Assembly: GCA_027924585.1 (NCBI GenBank) | Contig: BSBM01001719.1 | Location: 10,536,001 to 10,600,000, forward strand | Reading direction: 5' to 3' | DNA: 64,000 bases | DNA from: Larix kaempferi | Lineage: Eukaryota > Streptophyta > Pinopsida > Pinales > Pinaceae | Shown: positions 10,790 through 21,758 of the stretch, piece by piece | Layout of the letters: each line of letters starts with the position of its first letter | Position numbering within the stretch: position 1 is the stretch's first letter | Translations under genes and position numbers: made by a program | Notes under the pieces: generated by a model | What the model was told of the DNA's origin: nothing | What the model saw: only the letters and a program-made list of their open reading frames with translations | Databases searched by the model: none

Positions 10790-11105
10790 CCCCGAACTAG
10801 GGTTTGATAAAACCCACCCTTCTGGTCAATCAAAAAGTTTGATCCAAACCTCTAAGATTCTATTTTTCTGAGGAGCTTCCAGCCGTGGTCATAGATTTCA
10901 AAAATTCCCATTTTTTGCAGAAGCCCTAATTTTCCACTTTTCTGATCAAAGTCTCGAACTAGGGTCTGATCAAGCCCGACCTTCTGCCCAACCAAAAATT
11001 CTGATCTTGGTCTCTAAATTTATATTTTTATGTGTAGCATTCAGCCGTGGTCTCCGATTACAAAAATTCCATCTTTCTCCGAAACCCTAAATTCCCGAAG
11101 TCATG
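10790..11105. repeat. Two ~164-bp direct copies in the copia leader
   Basis: Units starting near 10790 and 10953 share CGAACTAGGGT(T/C)TGAT, CAGCCGTGGTC and AAAAATTCC blocks. The region lies between the minus-strand PBS and the gag-like fragment, so it is probably element leader. Confidence 0.65.
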
Positions 11106-11727
11106 AATGAAGGTGCTCAAAATAATTTTGTTTTGACAGAAATATGTACTTGATTGTTTCTGGTGTAACTCCAAACTTTCATATCCACGGGGTTTGAAAC
11201 TTCTACCTATGGTATCCCGACCTGTCATCTTTCCAACGCCACAGGTCTAACCTCAATTGGATTCTCTGAGAGAGAGTTATGTCAAGTGTCGCAACGTGAC
11301 CTGTTCATGGGATAAAACAGGAGAGCGAACTTGTATGGCGTGCCACGTTTCACTGGTTTAGTTTCGACCTCTGAAAAAGTTACCTAAGAAAGCACAGTCA
11401 CTTTTTACGCCATTTCATTTGGAGCTTCCTAGCCCAAGTTATGACCTTTTTTCCTAGGTCACCTATTTATGACTCAGATGTGGAAGAGGCGGAAATCCTA
11501 GATTGTACAGATCATAAAACACAAAGTACAACGAATTAGAAGTTATCCTTTGGACACAAGATACATCGAGATCTTATATTCTACCTATAAGATTTTCAGA
11601 TCCGAAAAATTCTCCAAAATGGATTTATAGTGAAAGTGCTACGATGACTGGTTTTTTCTATATCAAGCCCTAGCATCGTAAGTGCAACAAGTGTCATACA
11701 TGCCATACCATGCCTTCTTTCAGGCTA

Positions 11728-11739
11728 GCTCTAATACCA
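11728..11739 (-). other. Primer binding site (initiator Met tRNA) of the copia element
   Basis: On the minus strand this reads TGGTATTAGAGC, one change from the common TGGTATCAGAGC complementary to initiator tRNA-Met. It follows directly after ...TTAACA, the expected CA end of a 5' LTR. The LTR therefore extends upward from 11,740. Confidence 0.7.
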
Positions 11740-12239
11740 TGTTAATTTTTCATAATTTACTTCAATATGATATAGGATCTTGACTGAGAGAACAACATGT
11801 ATGTTATACCTCCATATTTCACAGTGTCGCATCTTCACCATAAAAATAGTTGACGACACTTCCCCTACTGCTTAAAAACACCCAGAAGAGAAAAATGATG
11901 AATGATCCTTGAAGACAAACCTATCCTGTGAAGAATCAACCCAGCTGAGACTTCATATACCTACACTACCGTGCCTTGCTCTAGCTTAGGTGGGCGATAT
12001 TCCACAATACCGCGCTATGCTCTTTCTCTGCCACGCGGTACTACCGCGCTATGCTCAGTTTAAGAGGCGCGGTACTCCTTTTTTAGCCTTTTTTCCATGG
12101 CTTGTGGGATCTTGATCTTCGAGAGATTTTTTAGGATTGGTATCCCTGATTTGATCCTAACTCACCTTCTCAGATTAGTGGGCCTGATCCACTAAACATT
12201 CCCAAGATCCATTCTTCTCTCTTGATGGTTAACCCTACT
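11740..12239 (-). other. Copia 5' LTR remnant and GCGGTA/TACCGC palindromes
   Basis: The part next to 11,740 should be the U5/R end of the copia LTR. The outer LTR end is unresolved and no matching 3' LTR was found below 7.5 kb. Between about 11,964 and 12,077 several TACCGCGCTATGCTC and GCGGTA motifs occur, related to those at 13,020-13,135. Confidence 0.4.
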
Positions 12240-12779
12240 ACACACTATAAGAGAGAGGCATTCCATGAGCAAAGGCGAGGACTCTTGGAGACATCAAACT
12301 TATGATCTTGAATCTTTGTGGAGATAGCTAGAGGAGAAATCACTTGGAGCTGGGAGTTGGCTTGGATATCAAGCAACCATTGTAAGTGACTTCAAGTTGG
12401 TAATAAAACATAACTTGTCTTGTTTCCCAAATCATGTGTGTTGATTTTGTTTCAATATATGATTTGTATCTGTTATAGATTTAGATTCTAACTCATATTT
12501 CAAGTTGCTAGAGAATCGTATATGCCTATATCTTGGTTTCATTCTGAAAAGTTCATTCGCGAGGACTTGGAAATTGGAGCGACCATTAGGACGAGCAATT
12601 GAATTGAAGGTCAGTTAGATCTCTTCTGTTTCTTTCAGCAGTTTAATCTTGAAATGTATGTTTAGATCTAGGAATTCAAGGTAGCATTTGTTATCTTTTT
12701 GTCTTAGTTTAGAGTCAGTTAAAGTCTACTTTAACCTAAGATAGTTTCTACCTATCCGTAGGGAGAAATTTCTACAACA
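12240..12779 (+). mobile_element. 5' LTR (promoter to U5) of the second Tat element; left end unresolved
   Basis: A TATA-like ACTATAAGAG lies at about 12,244. The sequence runs to TTCTACAACA at about 12,779, five bases before the primer binding site, as expected for an LTR end in CA. The matching 3' LTR is missing because the element is truncated near 21,757, so the LTR start cannot be fixed. Confidence 0.5.
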
Positions 12780-12784
12780 AAGAA

Positions 12785-12797
12785 TGGCGACTCCGCT
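12785..12797 (+). other. Primer binding site of the second Tat element
   Basis: TGGCGACTCCGCT is a PBS of the type seen in Tat/Ogre-like elements. It begins with the TGG that pairs with tRNA 3' CCA. The tRNA identity (probably Arg) is inferred. Confidence 0.7.
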
Positions 12798-14621
12798 GGT
12801 TTGAACCCCATTTGATTGATTCATCTCACTTTCAGTCATTTTTTATTGTGATTCTTCTTTCTCTTCAAACCAGTACTGAATTTTGGTCTCCTTGACCTTT
12901 ATTCTCCCCTCCTCTCTACATCTTTCCTCCCTCTGTGATCAGTGAGTCCTCTGGGTCTGCAGCAACCCTGAAAAATTCAATATTCTTTTCAAAAGTTGCA
13001 TTTTTCCATCCTTTGCAACAGTATCGCGCCCCCACTACTGCCTATAGCGCGGTAGTACCGCGTACCCAGAACGCTTACCAGAACGGTAGTGTACCAGTAC
13101 CGCACTCTAGCCTGTTCCTGCCACACGGTAGTGTCTGCATTTTTTCAATTTTTCTTGCCTGTTTGGTTTCCTGAGTCATTTTTTATTTTCTCTGCTTTAG
13201 TTTGGTGTTTTCTGTTGCTTATTACTATCCTGTTCATTACACAGTTTTTGTGGTTTGTTTATTTTTCTTGTGAGCTTGATTATTTTATGAGTTAGTGGCA
13301 TTATTTGCACATTGGGTCACTCCTTTAGTCTGATTGCATTGGCTTGATCTTCTCATCACAACCAAACCGTTACTATTGTCCTCTTTTTACTGGATCGTGT
13401 ATCTTTCATAATCACATTGTTTCCATTATTATCACTAAAACTTATATCGAAAATTATCATCGGAAAACATTTGTGTTGTTTGAATTGAAATGATCTAGCA
13501 GTATTATTGTGCATTAAGAAGTGAACCATTTAAATTTGCCACATAAATTCTCATTTTTTGAAGCATCCTAGTTGCAAGATCAGTGAATTGGAAAGAAGTG
13601 TTTATTTCAGTTTGGCTCTACTTACAAAAAGAAAACAAAAAAATTTGTTTTGAAGTGGTTTTTAATTGCTTGTGAAAGTTTCATGCATTTATGATCGAGG
13701 AACTCTCTCTCTTCCATAGCTAGTTTTCATCGAATACAAGGCTTATTTCAATTCATTCTCACTTGCATGGTTTGGGTCGTCACAACACCACCAAGTTTCA
13801 CGTCCATTTACCCGATTGAGTAATAAAACCACTAAAATTAATCTCCCTAACTAAACCAACATTAACCTCACTTAAGGAAATCAAAAGAATTTGGTAGTTA
13901 GGTACGACACTGGGGATAGGCATCAAAATAATTCCCCCTTGTCATTTTCATCTGAGACATAGTTGTTGTCCTCTAGGGAACTAAAATCCTCTAGTATTTA
14001 TTGATACGGTCATAGACCAGTTTGTGGAGGGGCCTCCTGACTGTTTTTAACTTTCAAGGGTTAAACCGCCGCGAGATTGAGAACCGGACGGACTCTGTGG
14101 AATGTCGCACTCCACTTAGCCCTAAGGCAACATTGATCATTGTCTTCCTTGTATTCATAGTAATGCAAGGGTGATAAGGCAGAAGCGTCGAAAACCTTTT
14201 CCAACGTGTCATGAACGAGGTAGCTTAGTGACTTTTCTACTAGGGATCTTTTACCTAAGATCCCTTTCGGTAGAGGGATATCCTTCTCATATTGGTCTCT
14301 CACGTTGTATTGTTCGACTTGGATTTCATCACCTTGCGAAGGATACAACTTGTTGAGGTCTCCAGCTCTTAGTTAGGAGTTTGCTTGTTATCTCATCTTT
14401 ATAGAGGGTCATTTTTTCTTTTTAGTGACTGTTTGTTGGCATTCTGGCCATTATTTTTCTCAGCTCGCTTACTGAGACACCGGTCTCAGTATAGATTTTA
14501 GAGCTTGCTTTTTGGCCTGCGAGCCTTGCTTTTTCTAGCTCCTCTTTTGCACACTCGGCTGCATTAGAGTTTTTGAGTTCTTTGTTACGAGACTGCCCCC
14601 GGATTTCATATTCCTGCCATT
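12798..14621 (+). other. Long leader of the second Tat element, no convincing ORF
   Basis: About 1.8 kb lies between the PBS and gag. It holds a cluster of GCGGTAGTACCGC-like palindromes at 13,023-13,133 and T-rich tracts. Long leaders, sometimes with an extra ORF, are known in Tat/Ogre elements. The 95-codon minus-strand frame at 14,061-14,348 shows no recognisable domain. Confidence 0.5.
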
Positions 14622-17600
14622 ATGTCAGAACCACCACGGAGATCACGAAGAGTACAGGGCAAAATCCCTCCACCACCACCTCCGGTCCACCTGCATCACG
14701 TATTCCCGCCCCTCCTGGACACAGTGTCGGTTGAGGGAACATTCCACCGGCGATACGCACTACATCTTCAGTTCCGCCTGTAACCGTTACTCACAGCACA
14801 GTCTCAGAACCGCTTGCAGTTTCTACAACCACTAGTACATCTGAGATTCTCGCTGTCACTTCACCCACTGTTATTCCAGATATATCTGCCACAGTGGACA
14901 ACAGTACAGCGGCTGAATCTAGTACAGCGGCTGAATCTAGTACAGCCCAAGATACTAGACCGGAGGCATTCCTCCTCCCCGATGTCAACACCTCCCTTCC
15001 ACCAGAAACTTTCTACGATGACACGAAAGGATCTGTTGGCACCACCGAAGGATCCGACCAGGATATATCTGTCTTGATTCCAGTCTCAGGAGGGTACGTT
15101 GAAATTATCGTAGACACTCAACTTCTTGATACACCTTTTGAACCTGACTATGGCTTTATCACTTCTCAAGCGGAGCCTCCGCCTGTTATCACCGTGCCAT
15201 CCAACGTTCATCCACAGGAAATCGGTTCTTCCAGCAACATACCTCGTACCGTATCTCTCCCCAACCTCCCTTCGGGACATGAGATCATGGTCTCCCTTCA
15301 GTCTAGTATGGTTAATCTAGCTAATTCCCCATTAGCGTCGGCACAGTTCAAATGTGACACGGAGCAAATGCTCTCGGCGGCTTCTAGATATCCCCCTGTT
15401 ACCCGTCCTCCCGACTATCGGGATCCCAACGTTCCGTCTAGCACATAGTTTCATCACTCCTATGCAGACGGCTCCAGACCTTCATACGTTACTATACCTC
15501 TGTTCCCACCGAACCCTGAAAACCCTTTTCAGGATACGAACCCGGACCCAGTCTTCGATGGTCCTCCTATTGTTGAACACGCTATGGACGAAACCCCTGA
15601 TACCCCTCGGTTAAATTCCCCACATTTTCTTCCATCACCCATGTTTGGCGAACATTCTATGAGGGATAACCCAATTTTTTCTCCGTCCCTGCCTGTCACA
15701 TATGGAAGACCCCCTCCACAAATCGACACCGTTGGCCAATCGACACTATCGTACCTGGCTAGTGTTGGAAGAACACCAAGTCATACCGCTGGATCATCCA
15801 TATTGACCGCAGGTTCACCTTCGGCCACTATCTACACTATCTCAGGAGGTGGACAACCAACTGTCGCGATCCCCAATTCCAACAACCAAACCCCTCCTGG
15901 CGGGCCATTAACCCAACCTACCGAAGGACAATCCTTTGTTGGGAACCCCGTTCCTAGTCAACAACCTCCTCCTATAGGGCCATCTAACCCATCTGCTAGA
16001 GGTAAACCCATCGGCACCATCCAACAACCCTACCAACCAGCAACATCTGCTCAGTATGGTATGTACAACACACCTAGAAGTGGACAACCTTATACCGGTT
16101 TCCCAACCGGACCTCATCTTCAACATCCCTCATCAGGTACGCTTCCTTCTTGGGGATCTCAAATCCCACAGAGTGGGGGGTACTCATTATTTGGAAACTT
16201 GAACCCAGCTGGGGGGAAATCTCAAATTCCCCCCAACTTGAACTCCGACCTCCCCTATCCTTCGGCTGCTACAACCCCATGGAACCCATCCCTTCAATTT
16301 CCACATCTTCATCAAGGAGGAACAAACATTCCATGGACACCACTATCGCAGCCACCCCCCAACCCTGCTACAGGAAACCCTCCACTTACTCAATATAGTG
16401 GTAACATTCCTGGAACACAACAACTCTAGGGAACCTTTCCCCAACCAGGAGCAGCAACCATTCCTGGGTTACAACGACCCCAGGGTACCATACCTACCAT
16501 CCCCACTTAGCAGAACATCCAACAACCGGTTACCACCGTGACTCCTAGTCAGGTAATGACTTCCAACACTCAACCGATTAACCAGATGGCCTACTACCAA
16601 CAGAACTTCCAATAGTACCCCGCGGGAAACACATATGGGTATAACACGCAGCAGTATACTATGCAGGGGCCCCCAGGTTTCTCTGCACGATACGGTTATT
16701 ACTCATACCCGCAGACCAATCGTCAACTTCCCTTTTTGGCCACGCTAGACTTACCCGATTTGTCGAGGCTCATTAACGATCCTATATGGCATGAACCTCA
16801 CTGGCCACCCATTCCAACCAAGCTTCCATCGGACATTCCTAAGTTCGATGCTAAGCCTAGGGAAGACCCCAAGAACCACGTAATGACCTTCCATCTTTGG
16901 TGTTCATCCAACTCCTTCATGGATGATTCCATTCGACTACGGCTCTTCCAGCATACGCTTACCGACACGGCAGCAAAATGGTACATCTAGCTGCCACAAC
17001 ACTCTTTCCATGATTTCAACACCTTGGCTATGCAGTTTCTAACCCATTTCCAGCTCCCCATCCGGTATGAGACTGGAACAGAACTGTTAACCTCGTTGCG
17101 TCAAACCACTTCTACGCACATTTCGGATCACATCCATGAGTGGCGTCGACGCCGTAGGCTAATCAAGGCACCCATTCCGAATCAGCTACTCGTTGATTGG
17201 TTCACAAAGTCATTCTTTCCTCCCATAGCTAGGGATATCGCTATGCGTGGGCCGGTCACAGAAGAATAAGCCATCTTGGCAGCCCAGTACATGGATTTGG
17301 TATATACCCAATCTGGCACTTTACACGAACTTCTTCCTCATGCCACCCTCGTTACCACTGATCCAACGAAACCCGCCACTGAATCCCCCATTGATGGTAT
17401 TGTCGGTTCATTCAAGGCCCAGCCTACCACCAACTCGATGGGGCAACAAGCTTCTGTTTCCCCCGCTCTATCTCAGGCTGCTCCAAAAGCTACTACTTCT
17501 CCTGCTATCTCCTCCGAAGTGAACGCAGTTCAATCTACATCACAACCATCCGGAGGAAAGAAGAAGAACAATCGTGGTAAATCCAAGAAGAACCAGCAGG

Positions 17601-17779
17601 AGAATCCCAAGCCACAACCCACCCACAACGACCCGAAACCACATCAGAAGGCTAAGTTTCCCTGCCTAATTTGTCAAGACGATCACTACACGCGTGACTG
17701 TCCCTACAAGGGTGAAGTCAACAAATTCGTTAAAGGATCCTCTCGCCCGGCAGTGTTAACTGACCCTTTCCCTCAATAG
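14622..17779 (+). pseudogene. Tat-type gag with proline-rich N-terminus and zinc knuckle (decayed)
   Basis: Gag forms the particle shell and binds element RNA. A start MSEPPRRSRRVQGKIPPPP at 14,622 is frameshifted from the main frame, which opens by 14,894 and then runs to 17,779 broken only by stops (about 15,446, 16,427, 16,508, 16,612, 16,988, 17,267 and 17,777). Residues up to about 16,660 are proline-, serine- and glutamine-rich. The gag core is DIPKFDAKPREDPKNHVMTF, then LFQHTLTDTAAKWYI and FLTHFQLPIRYETGTELL (16,830-17,100). A lysine-rich stretch precedes a zinc knuckle CLICQDDHYTRDC (about 17,663-17,701; spacing CX2CX3HX4C, one residue shorter than canonical). Most stops fit CAG to TAG. 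Non-functional. Confidence 0.82.
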
Positions 17780-18853
17780 AAACAGCAGATGGTTTCCCAA
17801 GAAACCCCACAAGGGGGCAACTCGAGCAACCCAACTCACGGAGAGACGTCTGCAAATCGTGAAATCCTGATGACGAGTAATGAGGAGATTCATATAACCA
17901 CTCGATCAAAGACATATGAGAACCCTCCAAGTTCAAACAAACAGTCAGAGACAACTAAAGGAAAATCTCTTGTCGAAGATCTGACTCCTACCCCTCGCCC
18001 TAACAGCCATCTCCATATCGAGAGACCGCTTACGGACACAGTGCTACGCCCACCCAAGGGCACCACACGAAAGGCGACATTTAATCCCAATGCACGAGCT
18101 ACCCAAAATTACAACATTGTTGAGGATTTAGCTCAAGCACCTTGCGCCATGTCGACTCTCAAGGTTCTTCAACACTGCCCTACGCAGCGTAGAACCTTAC
18201 TTTCAGCACTGGGGGCAATGGACCCAGATACTTCAAACACTATTATGTTTAACTTGGAGTATGCCAAACCTCGGCTTTCTCACCAGTTAGCCTTCCAGGT
18301 TCATACAAAAATCCGTGGAAATAGCATCCATCGCACTGTTTTAGATGAAGGTGCCTCCACGTTGATCATGTATTTGAATTGTTAGAGAGCCTTAGGCTCA
18401 CTCGAAGTCACGATGTCTCCCACCACTCTCAAGGCATTTGACGGACACGGTTTTCAACCTTATGGACTCATTCCCACAATTGGTGTTGAACTGGGGGGAA
18501 AAACAATATCTGTACACATCGAAGTCGTGGATGCACCATTGGATTACAGTCTTCTACTTGGTCGGAAATGGTTTTACGCCATGACCGCCATAGCATCTAC
18601 TATCTTCCGGATTGTGCAATTTCCTCATGAAGGGAAAATTGTCACCATAGATCAACTTGATTACTGTATCCCAGACTCTCATCTGAACTCCGCCAACACT
18701 GTCCTGTTATTGGATCATCCTCGGTACCGGTTCCAAGACGTTGGCATTGGTCTTATGAAGGATTCTTCCCTTATTAGAGTTTTCCTAGAGCTGAGGCCCC
18801 ATATTCAACCAGTCAACATGATTTCATCGAATGTCACCCCTTCCAATGATTGA
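17780..18853 (+). pseudogene. Tat-type aspartic protease region (decayed)
   Basis: In frame with gag. It contains VLDEGASTLIM (about 18,338), the active-site region, with DEGAS in place of the usual D(S/T)GA. Next come MSPTTLKAFDGHGFQPYG (18,413), GVELGGKTIS and APLDYSLLLGRKWFYAMTAI (about 18,535), which are characteristic of the Tat-type protease domain and its downstream linker. A TAG at 18,383 stands where TGG (CWRAL) is expected, and a TGA at 18,851 ends the segment. The enzyme would process the Gag-Pol precursor. The N-terminal third (17,790-18,250) is a variable linker. Non-functional because of the stops. Confidence 0.8.
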
Positions 18854-19975
18854 TGGGTGATTTCGAGTCCCGCTAAGATTGAAAACTATGACAACTCCAT
18901 GCCTTTGAATAGAAACCTCGCAGCGTACGAAGCGATCCATTCAGCCACCGATTGGGTCGATTGTCCTACCCATCACACCGTGGCACAGCTCTCGTCTGAG
19001 ACTCATTCATCCCCACCACTTATCGATCCTCTCACTTTGATTTTTCCCACTGACGAATCAATTATGGAGGTTATGTGCGGTGATGAGCCACCATGGGGAT
19101 ATTTTCATCATCGATCTTCATTCCCCACTATTCAGACGCTTGAGCCCAATACAAAATCCAGCCCTTCACTTGGATTGGTTCAAACCAAGTTTCCCACTTC
19201 CCTCGACGAAGTAATTTCCGAAGTAAACTTGGATAATCTTATGGCAACCACTCCCATAGACATTTCAGTGAAGCCTGGTATCATGGAAAACATTCATATT
19301 GGCAAAACATGCACTCCCCTCGAAATGGAGTTCTACACTGCCTACTTTAAAACCATCCATGATGTTTTTGCTTGGAGTTATGAAGAAATGCTAGGAATAG
19401 ATCCCTGGATTGTGGTCCATGAAATTCCAACCTTCCCTGGCACCCGACCTGTTCGGCAAAAACTCCGACCCATCCATCCTCATAAGGCAGCAGCTATTAA
19501 AGCAGAAGTTGAAAAAATTTTGTGTGTTGGTTTTATCTATCCTGTCCCATTGACAGAATGGGTATCTAACATCATTCCCGTAGCCAAGAAACAGGGAACG
19601 ATTAGAGTCTGTGTCGATTACCACGACTTGAACAAAGCTTGTCCAAAGGACAACTACCTAACTCCGTTCATCGACCAGATCATCGATAACTGCGCCGGGA
19701 GTGTCATCTTTTCATTTATGGATGGCTTTTCTGGCTATAATCAGATCGATATCCTCCCAACCGACCAGCATAAAACAGCCTTTATCTGCCCTTGGGGGAT
19801 TTTTGCATATCGAAAGTTACCTTTTGGCCTTAAAAATGTCGGGGCAACTTTCCAACGGGCGATGTTGTACGCATTTCACGATATCAAACATATTGTAGAA
19901 CCACATCTTGATGATCTTCCCACTCATTCTCAGACCCGGGATGACCATCCTTATCACTTAGGTGCCGTCGCTACA
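18854..19975 (+). pseudogene. Tat-type reverse transcriptase (decayed)
   Basis: RT of the second Tat element, with its frame intact from about 18,857 to about 19,970. The pre-RT block EEMLGIDPWIVVHEIP is followed by VRQKLRPIHPHKAAAIKAEV, then VCVDYHDLNKACPKDNYL, IFSFMDGFSGYNQIDI, HKTAFICPWGIFAYRKLPFG, LKNVGATFQRAM and HIVEPHLDDLPTHS. The catalytic YxDD tyrosine is histidine here (HLDD). Near 19,965 (LGAVATISV) the frame shifts into the next segment, so a small indel broke the ORF. It closely resembles the RT at 1-1.3 kb. Both belong to the same lineage but are separate copies, since gag and LTR parts are present only here. Confidence 0.9.
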
Positions 19976-21757
19976 ATATCCGTTTGAATCCACATAAGTG
20001 CGTCTTTTGCGTGGAAGCCGGAAAACGTTTGGGATTCATAATCTCCAAAAGCGGGATACGCTTAGATCCTGCGAAGGTACGCTTAGATCCTGCGAAGGTA
20101 GAAGCTATCTTAGCCCTGCCTTCCCCCACGAACATCCCAGAACTTCAAAGTTTGCAAGGGCATGCAAACTTTCTACGCCGTTTCATTTGTAATCTTTCCA
20201 AGATAACAAAAGGCTATATGAAGCTTCTCAAGAAGAACACTCCCTTCATCTGGGACGACGAATCCCAACATTCCTTTGATAATCTAAAGGCAGCCTTAAC
20301 TAAAGATCCTGTGATTCAACCCCCCAATTACACACGGGATTACATTCTTTATCTCGCAGCTTCGATTTCCACCATCGGTATGGTGCTAGTCCAGGAAGAC
20401 CATAACGACATAGAACATGTGGTATACTATCTTAGTAAGAGTCTTCTCGACTCTGAAACTCGTTATTCACATGTTGAAAAACTGGCTCTGGCAATAGTTT
20501 TCGCTGTCCAGAGGTTCCGTCATTACATTCTACTCCATCGGACCACTGTTATAGAAGATTTCAATCCAATGTATTATATCCTCACGCGTCAAGTGCTTGG
20601 GGGCAAATATTCTCATTGGATCGTCATCCTACGAGAGTTCGACTTGGAATTTGCCAAAGCCAAGTCCAAGAAGTCTTGGGTCTTTGCTGAGTTGATTTGT
20701 AACTTGCCCCATGCTACCGAGCAATCTGAGCCCATCAATTCTCTTCCTGATGAATCGTTGTTCCTCATTAACATGTCTGATCCATGGTATGGGGATATTC
20801 TATTATATCTCCAAACCCAACATTTCCGCCCCGACCTCACTCGCGATGAGCGTCGATGTATCCGACATCACGCCAAGTACTACCTCATAGTCAACAATAC
20901 CCTTTATCGACGTGGTGTCAACACTGTTCTTCGACGCTGTTTGACTTTAGATGAATCGGAACGCGTTCTTAATGACTGCCATGCTGGAGCATGTGGTGGT
21001 CATCTCTATGGGATGGCTACGGCCCAGAAGATACTGCGAGCGGGATATTTCTGGCCCTCGATTTTTAAAGACTGCATTGAAATGGTTAAGAAATGTCCAC
21101 CCTCTCAATTCTTTCATAATAAGACACGCTCGCATCCTGCTCCACTCCATCCTGTTATTGCCGTCGGCCCCTTTTCCAAATGGGGCATAGATTTCATGCA
21201 CTGTAAACCCACTTCAACCGGGGGGCATAGCTATGTCATAGTAGCTATTGACTATTTCACAAAATGGGCTGAAGCGATGCCTACTTATGCTGAGGACGGC
21301 AAAACAGCAGCACAATTCATATTCAATCACATTATAGCTAGATTTGGTGTCCCACAATCCATTGTGACCGATCATGGCTCCCACTTCAGGAACCATATGA
21401 TTGAGGAACTGAGTGCCAAGTTGGGTTTTCGCCATGAAAACTCAACCCCATACTACCCACAGGCTAATGGCCAAGTTGAAGCCATTAACAAAGTTATGAA
21501 ACGAATGATTCAGCGTATTGTGGGTACTCATAAATCCAACTGGCACTCAACTCTGTTTTCGGCACTATGGGCATACTGAACCTCAGTAAAAAGTGCTACT
21601 GGGTTTACACCATTCTAACTGGTGTATGGCCTGGAAGCCATTTTACCGATTGAATGTGAAATTCCATCACTTAAGATAGCCATAGAGCTACTTCCCCACA
21701 CCACTTCCAAAGAGGAACGGTTTCTATACCTAGCCAAGCTAGATGAAACCCACCGCT
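19976..21757 (+). pseudogene. Tat-type RT end, RNase H and integrase (3' truncated)
   Basis: This frame (19,984-21,579) opens with NPHKCVFCVEAGKRLGFIIS, and a local duplication repeats RLDPAKV at about 20,060 and 20,080. FLRRFICNLSKITKGYMKLL follows. The RNase H section reads YLAASISTIGMVLVQEDH and HVEKLALAIVFAVQRFRHYI. The integrase shows AGACGGHL and then KKCPPSQFF, where the second Cys of the zinc-binding CX2C is Ser. Its core shows WGIDFMHC, VTDHGSHFRN and YYPQANGQVEAINK. A TGA at 21,577 replaces CGA in WAYRTS. Homology continues to LDETHRL and stops abruptly at about 21,757, where Helitron-type sequence begins. The C-terminal GPY module, second RNase H and 3' LTR are missing. Confidence 0.9.
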
Positions 21758-21758
21758 T

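Noticed and set aside
14061-14348. 95-codon minus-strand ORF in the Tat leader
   Set aside because: No recognisable domain; the position is in a leader and there is no second copy for comparison.
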